The notes under the pieces are model-generated. The model had not been told where the DNA came from and ran no database searches. It worked only from the letters and a program-made list of their open reading frames with translations. Positions 7,559 through 16,555 of a stretch of DNA of 40,789 nt are shown piece by piece. Position 1 is the first letter of the stretch, and the number at the start of each line of letters is the position of its first letter. The stretch is taken from contig CAZPMT010000037.1 of NCBI GenBank assembly GCA_964587655.1, forward strand, positions 1 through 40,789, in the 5' to 3' direction. A program made the position numbers and the translations under genes. The stretch comes from CAZPMT01 sp964587655 (GTDB lineage Bacteria > Hydrogenedentota > Hydrogenedentia > Hydrogenedentales > SLHB01).

Positions 7559-10500
7559 TCAATCGGCTATGACCTCGGGATGCTCCAGGTGATCCTCGTC
7601 TGTTTCGTCTATCAAACGATCGTCCGTGCGGTGCCAGAGACGGTAGAGCGCGGGCAGTAAGATCAACGTCAGGAACGTGGAGGAGACGATGCCGCCGATC
7701 ACGACCGTGGCCAGGGGCTTCTGGACCTCGGCGCCCGTACCGACGGACACCGCCATCGGTACGAAACCGAGCGAAGCCACGAGAGCCGTCATCATGACCG
7801 GCCGGAGGCGCGTCAGCGATCCTTGTACAATGGCGTCTTCCAGTCCAACGCCTTTTCTGCGAAGGTGGTTGATGTACGTCACCATGACCAGACCGTTGAG
7901 TACGGCCACGCCCGAGAGGGCGATGAAGCCCACCGCCGCCGAGATGGAGAACGGGATGCCCCGCAACCAAAGGGCCGCGATGCCGCCACTCAAGGCCAGC
8001 GGCACGCCGCTGAAAACCAGCAGCGCGTACTTGGCCGAGTTGAACGTCATGAACAAGAACAGGAAAATCATGAGAAAGCAGAGCGGCACGACGATCATCA
8101 GCCGCTCGCGAGCCGCCAGCAGGTTCTCATACTGTCCGCCCCAGACGAGCCACGTGCCGGGCGCCAGTTTCACTTCCGACTCGATCCGCTTACGCGCCTC
8201 AGCGACGAAGGATCCCAAGTCCCGTCCGCGCACATTGGCCTGCACCACCAGGCGCCGTTTGCCGTTTTCGCGGTTGATCTGGCCCAAACCCTCGGTAAGC
8301 GAGAGCTTGGCCACCGTACTCAGCGGGATGGTTCCTCGCAGCACGGTACTGCCCGCTTCCGTCCCGGACGCCCCGGCTTCAACAGCCCCAGCGTCCGGCG
8401 GCAGCGGGATGGGAAGCTGCTCGAGGGCCTTCAGATTGCCTCGAATCTCTTCAGATAGGCGCACGATGATGGTGAAACGCCGATCTCCTTCGAAAACCAG
8501 GCCCGCTTCCCGTCCGCCGATTGCCGTGGCAATGATATCCTGTACATCGGCTACGTTGAGACCGTAACGGGCGATGGCGGCCCGGTCGATATCAATGCTC
8601 ATCGACGGAAAACCTTCGGTTTGCGCGGCCTTGACGTCGGCGGCGCCTGGAATCGTTTGCAGAATCAGCAGGATCTGCTGCGCGGTGGGCGCCATTTCCT
8701 CGAAATTGTCGCCGAAGACCTTGACGGCCAGATCGCCGCGCACGCCGGCCACGAGTTCGTTGATCCGCAGTTCGATGGGCTGGCTGTACTCGAACAGGTT
8801 GCCGGGAATCGTGGCGACCGTCGTGCGGATCTTGTCCACCAGTTCGGCCTTGGACATGCCCGGGTCAGGCCACTGCTCGCGCGGCTTGATGATCACGTAC
8901 CCGTCGGAGATGTTTGGGGGCATTGGGTCAAAGGCCACTTCCGCGGTGCCGGTCTTGGAATACATCAGGGCGACTTCGGGCAGCGCGGAAACCGCTTTCT
9001 CGACATTGAACTGCATCGCCTGCGACTGGGTGAGCGACGTGCTTGGGATGCGTAGCGACTGAACACTTATGTTGCCCTCGTCGAGCTTGGGCATGAACTC
9101 CTGGCCTAACCTCGTGAAGACGATCAGCGACCCGGCGAAAATGACGGCGGACGCCAGCACAACGCCCCAGCGCAGCTTGATGGTCAGACGCAGGAGCGGT
9201 TCGTAAACCGCCTTTAGCCAGCGCACGAGGAAGTTTTCCTTCTCGCGCACGCGCCCGGTGATGGCGATGGCCACCATCGCCGGGATGAAGGTCAGCGACA
9301 GGACGAAGGCGCCCACCAAGGCCAGAACGACGGTGATCGCCATCGGGTGGAACATCTTGCCCTCGATGCCCGTGAGCGCGAGGATTGGAAAGTAGACGAC
9401 GATGATAATCGCCTCGCCAAAGGCGGTGGCGCCGCGCACTTCCTTGCTGGCCTCGAACACGGCGGCGAGGCGCTCGCGCCGGGTGAGCGCGCGTCCCAGG
9501 GCGCGCTGTTTTTCGGCCAGGAGTCGCAAACAGTTCTCGACGATGATCACCGAGCCGTCCACGATCAAGCCAAAGTCAATTGCGCCCAGACTCAGCAGGT
9601 TGCCGCTGATGCCAAATCGTTGCATGCCGATGGCGGTAAAAAGCATCGCCAGCGGAATGGCCATGGCCGTAAGCAGCGCCGCGCGTATGTTGCCCAGTAG
9701 CGCGAATAGAACGACAATGACCAGGATGGCCCCCATGAACAGACTGTGTCCGACCGTATCAATCGTTTTGTCCACCAGTTCCGTGCGCACGAGCACCGGG
9801 CGCAGCCGGACATCCGGCGGCAGACTTGTCTGGATGCCATTGACTTTCTCGCTCACGCTGGCCGCTACCGTGCGGCTGTTGCCGCCCAACAGCATCAGCA
9901 CGGTGCCGACCACCACTTCCTCACCGTTTTGGCTTGCGGATCCGGTGCGCAGTTGCTTGCCCACGCCGATGTCGGCCACGTTCCGCACGTAAAACGGAGT
10001 GCCGTTCTTCGATCCAAGCACGATGGACCCAATATCCTCGGAAGTGCGTACGCGTCCGTCGGCGCGCACGTTGAGAGCCTCGCCCTTGTGCTCGATGAAA
10101 CCCGCACCGGTACTGGCGTTATTGCGTTCCAGAGCTTCGACAAGATCGTTCATCGTCAGCCCATAGGAGATCAGCTTCATCGGGTCGGGTTGCACCAGGT
10201 ATTGCTTCTCATAGCCGCCTATTGTGTCCACGCCGGCCACGTCTTTGACCGTCCGCAACTGCGGCTTAACCAGCCAGTCCTGCAGCGTGCGCAGATAGGC
10301 CGCCAGTTCGACCTCTGTCTTGAGACGTTCGCCTTCGGGCGTCAGATACGAACCGTCGCCCTGCCAGCCGGATTGGCCGTCCATGGCGATGGCTCCCTTT
10401 CCGTCGGGATGTTCGTATTCGATGACATATACATAAACCTCGCCGAGGCCCGTGGTAATGGGTCCCATGCGTGGCTCGGCACCGGTCGGCAGGCTCTCCC

Positions 10501-10852
10501 GCGCTTCGGCCAGACGCTCCATTACCTGCTGACGGGCAAAGTAGATGCTCACCTCGTCTTCAAAGATCGCTTCGACTTGCGAGAACCCATTTCGAGTCAG
10601 CGAGCGGGTGGACCTGAGGCCGGGAATACCGGCCAGCGCGGTCTCGATGGGAAATGCGATCTGTTTCTCGACTTCGCCTGGCGACAATGCCGGGTAAAGC
10701 GTGGTTATCTGGACCATCTTGTTGCTGATGTCTGGCACGGCGTCAATGGGCAGCCGCAGGAGCGAAAAGAAGCCCAGCACGGCCGCGCCCGCCGTTAGCA
10801 TCAGCACCAACCAGCGGTGCTGAATGCTCAATCTGAGGACATGGCTAAGCAT
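7559..10852 (-). CDS. czcA: Heavy-metal RND efflux pump, inner-membrane subunit (CzcA/CusA family)
   Basis: A 1097-residue proton-driven transporter that moves metal cations from periplasm or cytoplasm to the outside through a tripartite complex. It begins with the first transmembrane helix (HRWLVLMLTAGAAVLG) and the typical LRLPIDAVPDISN. It has two halves, each with a large periplasmic loop and six membrane helices. The proton-relay helix reads DFGLIVDGSVIIVEN (D426, D432), which matches the HME-1 (Co/Zn/Cd) pattern better than the Cu/Ag CusA pattern. The length is slightly above the usual ~1040 because of a Gly/Asp-rich loop near residue 155-170. It is the last gene of the czcCBA operon, 56 bases after czcB. 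Substrate choice is inferred from the motif only. Confidence 0.93.
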   Translation of the reverse strand: MLSHVLRLSIQHRWLVLMLTAGAAVLGFFSLLRLPIDAVPDISNKMVQITTLYPALSPGEVEKQIAFPIETALAGIPGLRSTRSLTRNGFSQVEAIFEDEVSIYFARQQVMERLAEARESLPTGAEPRMGPITTGLGEVYVYVIEYEHPDGKGAIAMDGQSGWQGDGSYLTPEGERLKTEVELAAYLRTLQDWLVKPQLRTVKDVAGVDTIGGYEKQYLVQPDPMKLISYGLTMNDLVEALERNNASTGAGFIEHKGEALNVRADGRVRTSEDIGSIVLGSKNGTPFYVRNVADIGVGKQLRTGSASQNGEEVVVGTVLMLLGGNSRTVAASVSEKVNGIQTSLPPDVRLRPVLVRTELVDKTIDTVGHSLFMGAILVIVVLFALLGNIRAALLTAMAIPLAMLFTAIGMQRFGISGNLLSLGAIDFGLIVDGSVIIVENCLRLLAEKQRALGRALTRRERLAAVFEASKEVRGATAFGEAIIIVVYFPILALTGIEGKMFHPMAITVVLALVGAFVLSLTFIPAMVAIAITGRVREKENFLVRWLKAVYEPLLRLTIKLRWGVVLASAVIFAGSLIVFTRLGQEFMPKLDEGNISVQSLRIPSTSLTQSQAMQFNVEKAVSALPEVALMYSKTGTAEVAFDPMPPNISDGYVIIKPREQWPDPGMSKAELVDKIRTTVATIPGNLFEYSQPIELRINELVAGVRGDLAVKVFGDNFEEMAPTAQQILLILQTIPGAADVKAAQTEGFPSMSIDIDRAAIARYGLNVADVQDIIATAIGGREAGLVFEGDRRFTIIVRLSEEIRGNLKALEQLPIPLPPDAGAVEAGASGTEAGSTVLRGTIPLSTVAKLSLTEGLGQINRENGKRRLVVQANVRGRDLGSFVAEARKRIESEVKLAPGTWLVWGGQYENLLAARERLMIVVPLCFLMIFLFLFMTFNSAKYALLVFSGVPLALSGGIAALWLRGIPFSISAAVGFIALSGVAVLNGLVMVTYINHLRRKGVGLEDAIVQGSLTRLRPVMMTALVASLGFVPMAVSVGTGAEVQKPLATVVIGGIVSSTFLTLILLPALYRLWHRTDDRLIDETDEDHLEHPEVIAD

Positions 10853-10908
10853 GAATGATTATCTCCCGTGATTCGTCAATCTCTTGGATTGTGTCAAGGC
10901 CGGCGCTC

Positions 10909-12324
10909 TTAGTGGCCACTACAGGTCTTGCCTTCCATGACACCCTTGACAAGTTCGGCCTTGATGATGAAGGCGCCATCCACAACAACACGCGCGCCTT
11001 CGTCAAGACCAGCCAGGACGGGAACCGCCACCCCGTTCGATGGGCCGACTTTGACGGGCCGGGCGGCAAATGCCCCTGGCTCGCCCGCGACCTCGACAAA
11101 CACCGTAGGCCCGCCCTCGAATGTCTGCACGGCGGCTTCCGGAACGGCCAGCGTCTCGACCGGGACCTGGTTCGCCGACTGGTCAAACACCAGATGGACC
11201 TGGGCGAACATGCCCGGACTGATGGGTGCAGTGACGTCCTCAATCTCAACGCGAACTTGAACCGTGCGTGTCTCTCTGTTTAGTTCAGGAGCGACGTAGG
11301 AGACCTTTCCGTGGAACTGCTCGCTGCCAAGGGCTTCCAGCGTCACCGTTGCCGGTGACTTGATGGCAATCCGCCGAATCTGGTTTTCCGGCACGTCGGC
11401 CAGCACCCAAAGCGTCTCCATGTCGGCCAGCGTGAGGAGTGTCTCGCGATCAGGGCCGACCACTTCGCCCAGCGTCGCTTCGCGCTGGACCACTTGGCCG
11501 TCGATGGGAGCACGTACGGTGTAACGGGGATTGACTTCGCCGGTGGCGATCAGGCGCTTCATCTCTTCCTCGTCGACGCCATACAGATGCAGCGTGTTCT
11601 CAGCGGCGGTCAACGCGGACTTCGCGGATTTCTGCGCGCCTAAGGCGGATTTGTAGTCCCCTTCACGCCGCTGATACTCACCGAGAGCAATGCCTTTGCC
11701 TTCCAGCAGCCGCTTGGCGCGCTCGGCAGCCATCTTGGCCACTTCCGCGGCCGAGGCCGCCACCTCAACTTGCGTCCTCTTCTGGAGGTAATCGCTCTGC
11801 GCCTCGCCTAGTTCCGGGCTGTCGATAATCAACAACTCATCGCCTTTCCTGGCCGTATCCCCAAGCTTGACCTTGAGTTCGGCCACACGCCCTTGCACCG
11901 GCGTCCCGACATGTGCCATCCGCTCCGCATTGTAGGAAACGCGGCCCGGAACGGTGAGCTCCTGGACGAGTGTCTGCTTACGGGCCGGTTCCACACGGAT
12001 ACCATTCTGCCGGATTGCTTCCGGGGTGAGAGTCACCTCATCTGCGTGGCCTTCCTGGCCTTCCTTACCCTCGGCCTGATGGCCGTCCTGGCTGCCGCCG
12101 GGTTCTTCAGCCCCGCAAGTGTCGGCAGGAACGCCGGGCTTCTCCTCGGCGCAATTATCATGGCCGTCGCCTTCGGTGTGTGTCGGCCCGGCGGTGGCAG
12201 GTGCATCGTAGCGAGCTTGGGCTTTCTTATTCTGATTGACCATATAGGCCACGGCGCCCAACGTGATGATGGTCACGACCGCAAGCGGCCAGGCTATGGT
12301 CCTGATGGTGCTAGTGTGCTTCAT
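10909..12324 (-). CDS. czcB: RND efflux membrane-fusion (periplasmic adaptor) protein with His/Cys-rich N terminus
   Basis: A 471-residue adaptor that links the inner-membrane pump to the outer-membrane channel. An N-terminal anchor (8-28) is followed by a His/Asp/Glu/Cys-rich segment (about 45-95, HTEGDGHDN, QDGHQAEGKEGQEGH) suited to binding metal in the periplasm. The usual lipoyl halves come next (GRVAELKVKLGD and YTVRAPIDGQVVQREATLGE), around a coiled coil (185-255), then beta-barrel and membrane-proximal domains. It ends in CSGH, another possible metal site. Its ATG overlaps the czcC stop (ATGA), so translation is coupled. GGAGGAGAAAAGG lies upstream. Confidence 0.93.
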   Translation of the reverse strand: MKHTSTIRTIAWPLAVVTIITLGAVAYMVNQNKKAQARYDAPATAGPTHTEGDGHDNCAEEKPGVPADTCGAEEPGGSQDGHQAEGKEGQEGHADEVTLTPEAIRQNGIRVEPARKQTLVQELTVPGRVSYNAERMAHVGTPVQGRVAELKVKLGDTARKGDELLIIDSPELGEAQSDYLQKRTQVEVAASAAEVAKMAAERAKRLLEGKGIALGEYQRREGDYKSALGAQKSAKSALTAAENTLHLYGVDEEEMKRLIATGEVNPRYTVRAPIDGQVVQREATLGEVVGPDRETLLTLADMETLWVLADVPENQIRRIAIKSPATVTLEALGSEQFHGKVSYVAPELNRETRTVQVRVEIEDVTAPISPGMFAQVHLVFDQSANQVPVETLAVPEAAVQTFEGGPTVFVEVAGEPGAFAARPVKVGPSNGVAVPVLAGLDEGARVVVDGAFIIKAELVKGVMEGKTCSGH

Positions 12325-13646
12325 TCCTTTTCTCCTCCAATTCCGATCGCCCGCTCGATTTCAATGCAAGCGATCTGAGTGTCAAATAGAACCTGCAAGT
12401 ATTCGGCCTCGGTTTGCCGGGCCGTTCTGCGCGCATCGAGCAGTTGCAGGAAGTCCACTTCGCCTTCCTGGTATAGGAAGGTCTCGATACGCAGGGATTC
12501 GGCGGCGGCGGCGCGCAGGCCGCCTTGAAAGGCCGCCAGTTGCTCGCGTGCGCTCTCGTAAGTCTGTACTGCGGTCTCGATGTCGCGCTGGATCTCCTGA
12601 CGTGCCCGCGCCAACGCGGCCTGGGTTTTCTGCAGGTCTGCCTCGGCTGCCGCAACGCCTCCCTTGTTGCGGTTCAAGAGCGGCGCCTCGAATCCAAGAG
12701 GAACGCCGATCCTGATCGACGGATACCATGCCTTCCGTTCACGCTGGACGATCAACTCCTTCTGTCGCAGGACGGCCTCCAGACGGCGGAGCACAGGATG
12801 CTGGGCCAAGGCGATCTGCTGCGCCTGTTCAATGTTCAGCCCGGCAAGCGGACGGTCGAGGGCGTCCTCGAGGACAAAGTCCGGGGGGAGGGCGCGCCCG
12901 CATAGTGCGTTCAACACCGCTCGCGCCGAAGCGGCATGCCGCTGTTGGGCCTGCGCGACCCGTGACGCTTTGAGCGTTTCTACCTGCGCCTTGATCCGGT
13001 CGATCTCCGGGGCCTCGCCTGCTTCAATCCTGCGTCCTACGATCTGTTCGATCTCGTGTTCGGTCTTCACGACCTCCGCGGCCAATTCAACTGCACGTTG
13101 GTAGTAGAGAACCGTGTGATAAGCCTTGGCAGCGTCGGCCGCAAGCGTCACGCGGAACTCGTCCTCCTCCCGTTCGACCACGGGCCCCGACGCTTCGGCG
13201 GCGTTCCGCCGTGCGCGTCGCTTTGACGGAAACTCGATCGGCAGGAACCACCCCAGGGTGTAATCCAGGTCAGCTTCTATGTCAGGGTTTGGGTAGGCCA
13301 ACGCCTGCAATACTTCGGCTCTCGCCGCCTGACGGCTGGCTGCAAACTCGGCAAAAGTCGGGTTCTGCGCGCGGGCAATGCCCTGAACTCCCGCCAGCGT
13401 GAGAACTGTGGCGCCATTGGCAGGCTTGGCGTCCGCGCTCCGCGGGGCAACGGGCTGGCCGTGGCCACAGTTTGTCGTGGCTTGACAAACTGTTGGGAAA
13501 ATGCGGTTGACGGCTTCGGCGTATGGAATCACGGTCGTGCCCAGATCGTCAGTAACCTGACCACGCTTGGGCTGCATTGTCGCGCAGCCGGCCAGCAAGA
13601 GCAGCACCGCCGAGGCGTGGCCTAACTTGAGATAACCTGTTCTCAT
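12321..13646 (-). CDS. czcC: RND efflux outer-membrane lipoprotein (TolC/CzcC family), carrying an inserted palindromic element
   Basis: A 441-residue outer-membrane efflux protein. The N terminus has a lipobox (LLLLAGC). The body has the duplicated long helices of the OEP family, e.g. AAKAYHTVLYYQRAVELA and AAVQTYESAREQLAAFQGG. I chose ATG 13646 over ATG 13670; neither has an ideal SD, but 13646 gives a normal signal peptide. Residues 52-60 read TVCQATTNC and are encoded exactly by the 27-base palindrome core at 13467-13493, in frame. They lie in the poorly conserved stretch between lipobox and first helix, so function is probably kept. It overlaps czcB by 4 bases. Confidence 0.9.
   Translation of the reverse strand: MRTGYLKLGHASAVLLLLAGCATMQPKRGQVTDDLGTTVIPYAEAVNRIFPTVCQATTNCGHGQPVAPRSADAKPANGATVLTLAGVQGIARAQNPTFAEFAASRQAARAEVLQALAYPNPDIEADLDYTLGWFLPIEFPSKRRARRNAAEASGPVVEREEDEFRVTLAADAAKAYHTVLYYQRAVELAAEVVKTEHEIEQIVGRRIEAGEAPEIDRIKAQVETLKASRVAQAQQRHAASARAVLNALCGRALPPDFVLEDALDRPLAGLNIEQAQQIALAQHPVLRRLEAVLRQKELIVQRERKAWYPSIRIGVPLGFEAPLLNRNKGGVAAAEADLQKTQAALARARQEIQRDIETAVQTYESAREQLAAFQGGLRAAAAESLRIETFLYQEGEVDFLQLLDARRTARQTEAEYLQVLFDTQIACIEIERAIGIGGEKE
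13467..13493 (-). repeat. Palindromic element (family 1) inside czcC
   Basis: ACAGTTTGTC and GACAAACTGT, a perfect 10-base inverted repeat, enclose a 7-base spacer (GTGGCTT on the plus strand). The palindrome core is exactly nine codons of czcC in the TVCxxxTNC phase. Confidence 0.9.
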
Positions 13647-13815
13647 CCTCTCACGAATTCCTTTCCTCATCGCTTACTGATTCACCGGTTCAAGCCGGGG
13701 GAGTTGCCGCCTGGGGTATCGTCCCGCGGCAACGAAACTGAAACGAAATGGGAGGTAAGCCGAGTGCTCGAAGAGACACGTCGAACGCGTTGACGGTCCT
13801 TTCGATGCTCAACGC

Positions 13816-13842
13816 ACAGTTTGTCGTGGTTTGACAAACTGC
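13816..13842. repeat. Palindromic element (family 1), first of a tandem pair
   Basis: ACAGTTTGTC-GTGGTTT-GACAAACTGC, with one mismatch in the last base. It lies between the Cys-rich gene and czcC. Confidence 0.9.
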
Positions 13843-13869
13843 ACAGTTTGTCGGTGTTTGACAAACTGT
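13843..13869. repeat. Palindromic element (family 1), second of a tandem pair
   Basis: ACAGTTTGTC-GGTGTTT-GACAAACTGT directly abuts the copy at 13816-13842, with no spacer. The spacer bases differ from its neighbour, so this is not a simple recent duplication. Confidence 0.9.
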
Positions 13870-13885
13870 GGGGAAGGCGGACGAA

Positions 13886-14314
13886 TCAAATCTGAAGAAC
13901 GCAGGTAAGGCGAAGAGGAAGGATCTTACTGGACGGTTCGACCGTCGAATGGCGGCCGACGGATAGGCAGGAAACGTTCGGCAAAATGGCAAGGCCAAGC
14001 GCGGAGGTCGATTCTCTCACCGCGGGACGAAGACCCCTATGGCCGTTTGGGCTGCCGGATCGGGCCATCGCTAGTTGCTGCGAAAAAGGAACATCGACGC
14101 ACGGATCGCATTGGCTCGTCGATAGCTTGAGGAAGTCGGCAGACAGACCAACCGGTCCGCAAGGGCCGGATTCGCACTGCCCATCCTGCGCCATCTCGAC
14201 CGCCACGCGACCGTCGCCGCTAAAGCACAGGACAGCGTCCGTTCCCCACGCTGGTGTGGCGAGGAAGCATAGTGCGGCCATCAGGCTCGCTAGTGCTCTC
14301 CGAATCCGTGACAT
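13886..14314 (-). CDS. Small Cys-rich secreted protein of the czc operon
   Basis: A 142-residue protein with a signal peptide (ALASLMAALCFLATPAWG, cleavage near residue 24). It continues with a VLCFSGDGRVAVEMA motif and paired cysteines in CESGPCGP and CDPCVDVPFS. Small secreted proteins of the type LCxGxDGHVAxE...CxxCxDxPL often precede czcCBA-type operons; their role is unknown and metal binding is a reasonable guess. It is the first gene after the promoter at 14386-14415 and is followed by two palindromic elements and then czcC on the same strand. It is therefore probably the leader gene of the operon. The last ~35 residues are less conserved-looking and may be unstructured. Confidence 0.75.
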   Translation of the reverse strand: MSRIRRALASLMAALCFLATPAWGTDAVLCFSGDGRVAVEMAQDGQCESGPCGPVGLSADFLKLSTSQCDPCVDVPFSQQLAMARSGSPNGHRGLRPAVRESTSALGLAILPNVSCLSVGRHSTVEPSSKILPLRLTCVLQI

Positions 14315-14356
14315 ACGCCTAAAGCCTCTATGCGGAGTGCTCAGTCAATCCGCCAC

Positions 14357-14376
14357 AGCCTTTCTCAAGAAAGGCT
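14357..14376. promoter_or_regulatory. Palindrome in the 5' leader of the czc operon
   Basis: AGCCTTTCT-CA-AGAAAGGCT, a 9+2+9 inverted repeat, begins about 10 bases after the -10 box on the minus strand, near the expected transcript start. It could be an operator for a metal sensor or an RNA hairpin. No regulator gene lies adjacent. Confidence 0.5.
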
Positions 14377-14385
14377 CTTCGGGTA

Positions 14386-14415
14386 ATTATACAGAACTTC
14401 CATAAAGCGAAACAA
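14386..14415 (-). promoter_or_regulatory. Promoter of the Cys-rich protein/czcCBA operon
   Basis: On the minus strand TTGTTT (14415-14410) and a perfect TATAAT (14391-14386) are separated by 18 bases, about 72 bases before the ATG at 14314. Confidence 0.65.
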
Positions 14416-14521
14416 GGACGGCGCAGGTAAAATTCCAGGTACAACACGTCGAGACTGATTTCCACCCATCAACTTGCGCTCTTGCACGTGGACTTTGAAT
14501 ACGCGCGGCCCACTTCGTGGC

Positions 14522-14551
14522 TTGTCATGACTCGCTCAAGTGCGCTATTAT
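14522..14551 (+). promoter_or_regulatory. Putative promoter of the porin gene
   Basis: TTGTCA (14522-14527), 18 bases, then TATTAT (14546-14551). It implies a leader of about 170 bases before the porin ATG at 14727, in which I see no obvious riboswitch. With the czc promoter it makes this 412-base gap a divergent regulatory region. Confidence 0.5.
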
Positions 14552-14726
14552 GTGCTCATGGAGGAACAGGGAGCCACCGCGGAAGGTTTTGCACGGACCT
14601 TGTGGGGCACGGTTTGAGAGTAGGGTTCGACATGGAACGTGCGGATAGAGGAATCGTCAGGAATCGAACTCCCGCGGGCTCCTTCGAGTTATAGATCGAC
14701 AACTCTTAGCGAAGGAGGCATTTCAC

Positions 14727-16304
14727 ATGGGAGCCAAGCGTGCAATCACCACAGTTTGTCAAACCACGACAAACTGTGCATGCACCGTGACGATGGGGCT
14801 GCTCCTTGCGGCCGGCTCGTTCGCGGACTTGCAGAACGTGACCGTCGGGGGCCAGATCACGATCCTGGGAGAGTACTATACCAACGCATATCCGCCCGAC
14901 TTCGAGCTGCGCTGGCCGGCTCGATTTCTCGTGGGAAGGCCGATAGGCACGCCAGGCAATGCGATCTTCAGCGGCGTCGCCTGGGACAAACGCGCGCCAA
15001 CCTATGCGCTGGTCAGCCAGTGGACGAGGCTCAACCTAAAGGCGGATTTCACGGACAACGTGGAGGCCTTTATCGAATTCGACAGCCTTGATACCTGGGG
15101 TGAGAGTCTCCGCTCAGACTATTTGACCGGCGTTGACGCGCGGGGCGTCGGCGACGTTCAACTATACCAGGCCTACATCGATGCGAATGAGATGTTTGGC
15201 GCGCCTTTGCGGCTGCGTATCGGGCGGCAGGAACTCGTATTCGGCAGCGAATGGCTTGTGGGCAATAATGACAATGGTTCCGTGCCGTTTTATGGTCTCT
15301 CTTTCGACGCAGTTCGCCTAACGTACGCAACCGATCAGTTCAGCGTGGATGCCTGGTGGTCCAAGCTGGCCGAGAACAGCCCGCTCGAGGAAGACGGCGA
15401 CGTCGACTTCAGCGGCGTCTATGCCTCGTACGCCGGCATCGAGAAGTTCACGTTCGACGCGTACTGGCTCTGGCTCCGCGATGCCCGCTCGTTGAAGGAC
15501 ACTACGGGCGCGCCGTTCCAGGAATGGGTTGAGCGGATGGCCGGCGTCGACGACTACGATCCCACGAGCATTCACACGGTGGGCCTGCGCGCCGCCGGGG
15601 AAGCCGGCGCCTTTGATTTCGAAGTGGAAGCCGCGTATCAGTGGGGTTCGGCCGGGCAGGTTGGCTATCTGTTCAAGCCCGTGTTCTACGGCGACGATGA
15701 TGCGGAATATGATGCGTGGACCGCCCACGCTGTCGCGGGCTACACCTTTGACATTGCCTGGAAGCCGCGCATTCGCGCGGACTACGCCTATTTCAGCGGA
15801 GAAGACAACCGTGAAATCACGTTCGGGCAATGGGTGGAAGCGCTGGTCAACCCCTTCTATCGGGGTTCAAGCGTAAGCTTCAACCGTCTGTTCTCCGACG
15901 TGTATGTCAGCAACGTGCTCGATTGGACCGACATGTCGAACCTCCACGTGTTCACCGCCGGCGTCAGCGGCAATCCGACGGAGAAGGTTGAGATCACGCT
16001 TGACGTGAGCTACCTCCTTACCGATGAGGCCTTCTCGCGGCCCGTGGCGCCGTGGTTCGGGTTCCTGAGCCGCCCGAACGACAAGGAGTTGGGCTGGGAG
16101 GCCTGCCTGGGTCTCAACTACCAATACAGCAGCGACCTCTACTTTTCCGTGGGCTGGGACCATCTTTTTGTGGGCAAAGGGCTTGAACAAGGCCAGTTTG
16201 TCCAATTGAACGGGCTCGATTTCAACGGCGGCACCGGTAACGATGACGTGGACTACGTGTACTTCGAAATGGGTATAAGCTTCGGAATGGCAAAGGAGGA
16301 ATGA
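14727..16304 (+). CDS. Alginate-export (AlgE-like) outer-membrane beta-barrel porin with palindromic insert in its signal peptide
   Basis: A 525-residue beta-barrel protein. Alternating amphipathic strands end in aromatic residues and close with a strand VDYVYFEMGISFGM. Motifs such as LRLRIGRQELVFGSEWLVG and FDAVRLTY are typical of the alginate-export family (PF13372), which moves anionic polysaccharide or related solutes across the outer membrane. AAGGAGG lies 8 bases before the ATG and fixes the start. The signal peptide is unusual: after MGAKRAIT come nine residues, TVCQTTTNC, encoded by the palindrome core at 14751-14777, then the hydrophobic core VTMGLLLAAGSFA with cleavage before D. The insert lengthens only the n-region, so export may be retained. 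Two tiny ORFs follow closely. Confidence 0.85.
   Translation: MGAKRAITTVCQTTTNCACTVTMGLLLAAGSFADLQNVTVGGQITILGEYYTNAYPPDFELRWPARFLVGRPIGTPGNAIFSGVAWDKRAPTYALVSQWTRLNLKADFTDNVEAFIEFDSLDTWGESLRSDYLTGVDARGVGDVQLYQAYIDANEMFGAPLRLRIGRQELVFGSEWLVGNNDNGSVPFYGLSFDAVRLTYATDQFSVDAWWSKLAENSPLEEDGDVDFSGVYASYAGIEKFTFDAYWLWLRDARSLKDTTGAPFQEWVERMAGVDDYDPTSIHTVGLRAAGEAGAFDFEVEAAYQWGSAGQVGYLFKPVFYGDDDAEYDAWTAHAVAGYTFDIAWKPRIRADYAYFSGEDNREITFGQWVEALVNPFYRGSSVSFNRLFSDVYVSNVLDWTDMSNLHVFTAGVSGNPTEKVEITLDVSYLLTDEAFSRPVAPWFGFLSRPNDKELGWEACLGLNYQYSSDLYFSVGWDHLFVGKGLEQGQFVQLNGLDFNGGTGNDDVDYVYFEMGISFGMAKEE
14751..14777 (+). repeat. Palindromic element (family 1) inside the porin signal peptide
   Basis: ACAGTTTGTC-AAACCAC-GACAAACTGT, a perfect 10-base inverted repeat, encodes residues 9-17 in phase. 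Confidence 0.92.
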
Positions 16305-16307
16305 GGG

Positions 16308-16424
16308 ATGCTCGTAGTTGGATTGTATGATCTGTTCGGCGCTGTCCTTGAGTCAGTCCTGTGGTTCCTTGTGGACCTCCTGAATGGGCTGATCCTCGGA
16401 TGGCTGGGATTCGGCGAGCAATAG
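16308..16424 (+). CDS. Tiny hydrophobic protein, 38 residues, unknown
   Basis: ATG at 16308 follows AAAGGAGGA with ideal spacing and begins 3 bases after the porin stop, so it is likely co-translated. The product is a single amphipathic/hydrophobic helix rich in Leu, Val and Trp, ending LILGWLGFGEQ. I know no family for it. The next small ORF (16556) ends in the similar WILGAFGFGG, which supports both being real genes. It could be a membrane peptide that partners the porin. Confidence 0.6.
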   Translation: MLVVGLYDLFGAVLESVLWFLVDLLNGLILGWLGFGEQ

Positions 16425-16483
16425 CGATAGGCCGGACAGATGACTTTGGCCCAGCTTGTGCGCGCCCCGCGTCCGGTTACGTC

Positions 16484-16510
16484 ACAGTTTGTCGCTGCTT
16501 GACAAACTGT
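16484..16510. repeat. Palindromic element (family 1) between the two tiny ORFs
   Basis: ACAGTTTGTC-GCTGCTT-GACAAACTGT, perfect arms. Intergenic. Confidence 0.92.
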
Positions 16511-16555
16511 AGGGCGCGCTGAGGACGGGGTAACCGATAACATTGGAGGCGGATT

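Noticed and set aside
9746..10798. 350-codon plus-strand open frame inside czcA
   Set aside because: It is a shadow of czcA in a GC-rich background, with no SD and no domain.
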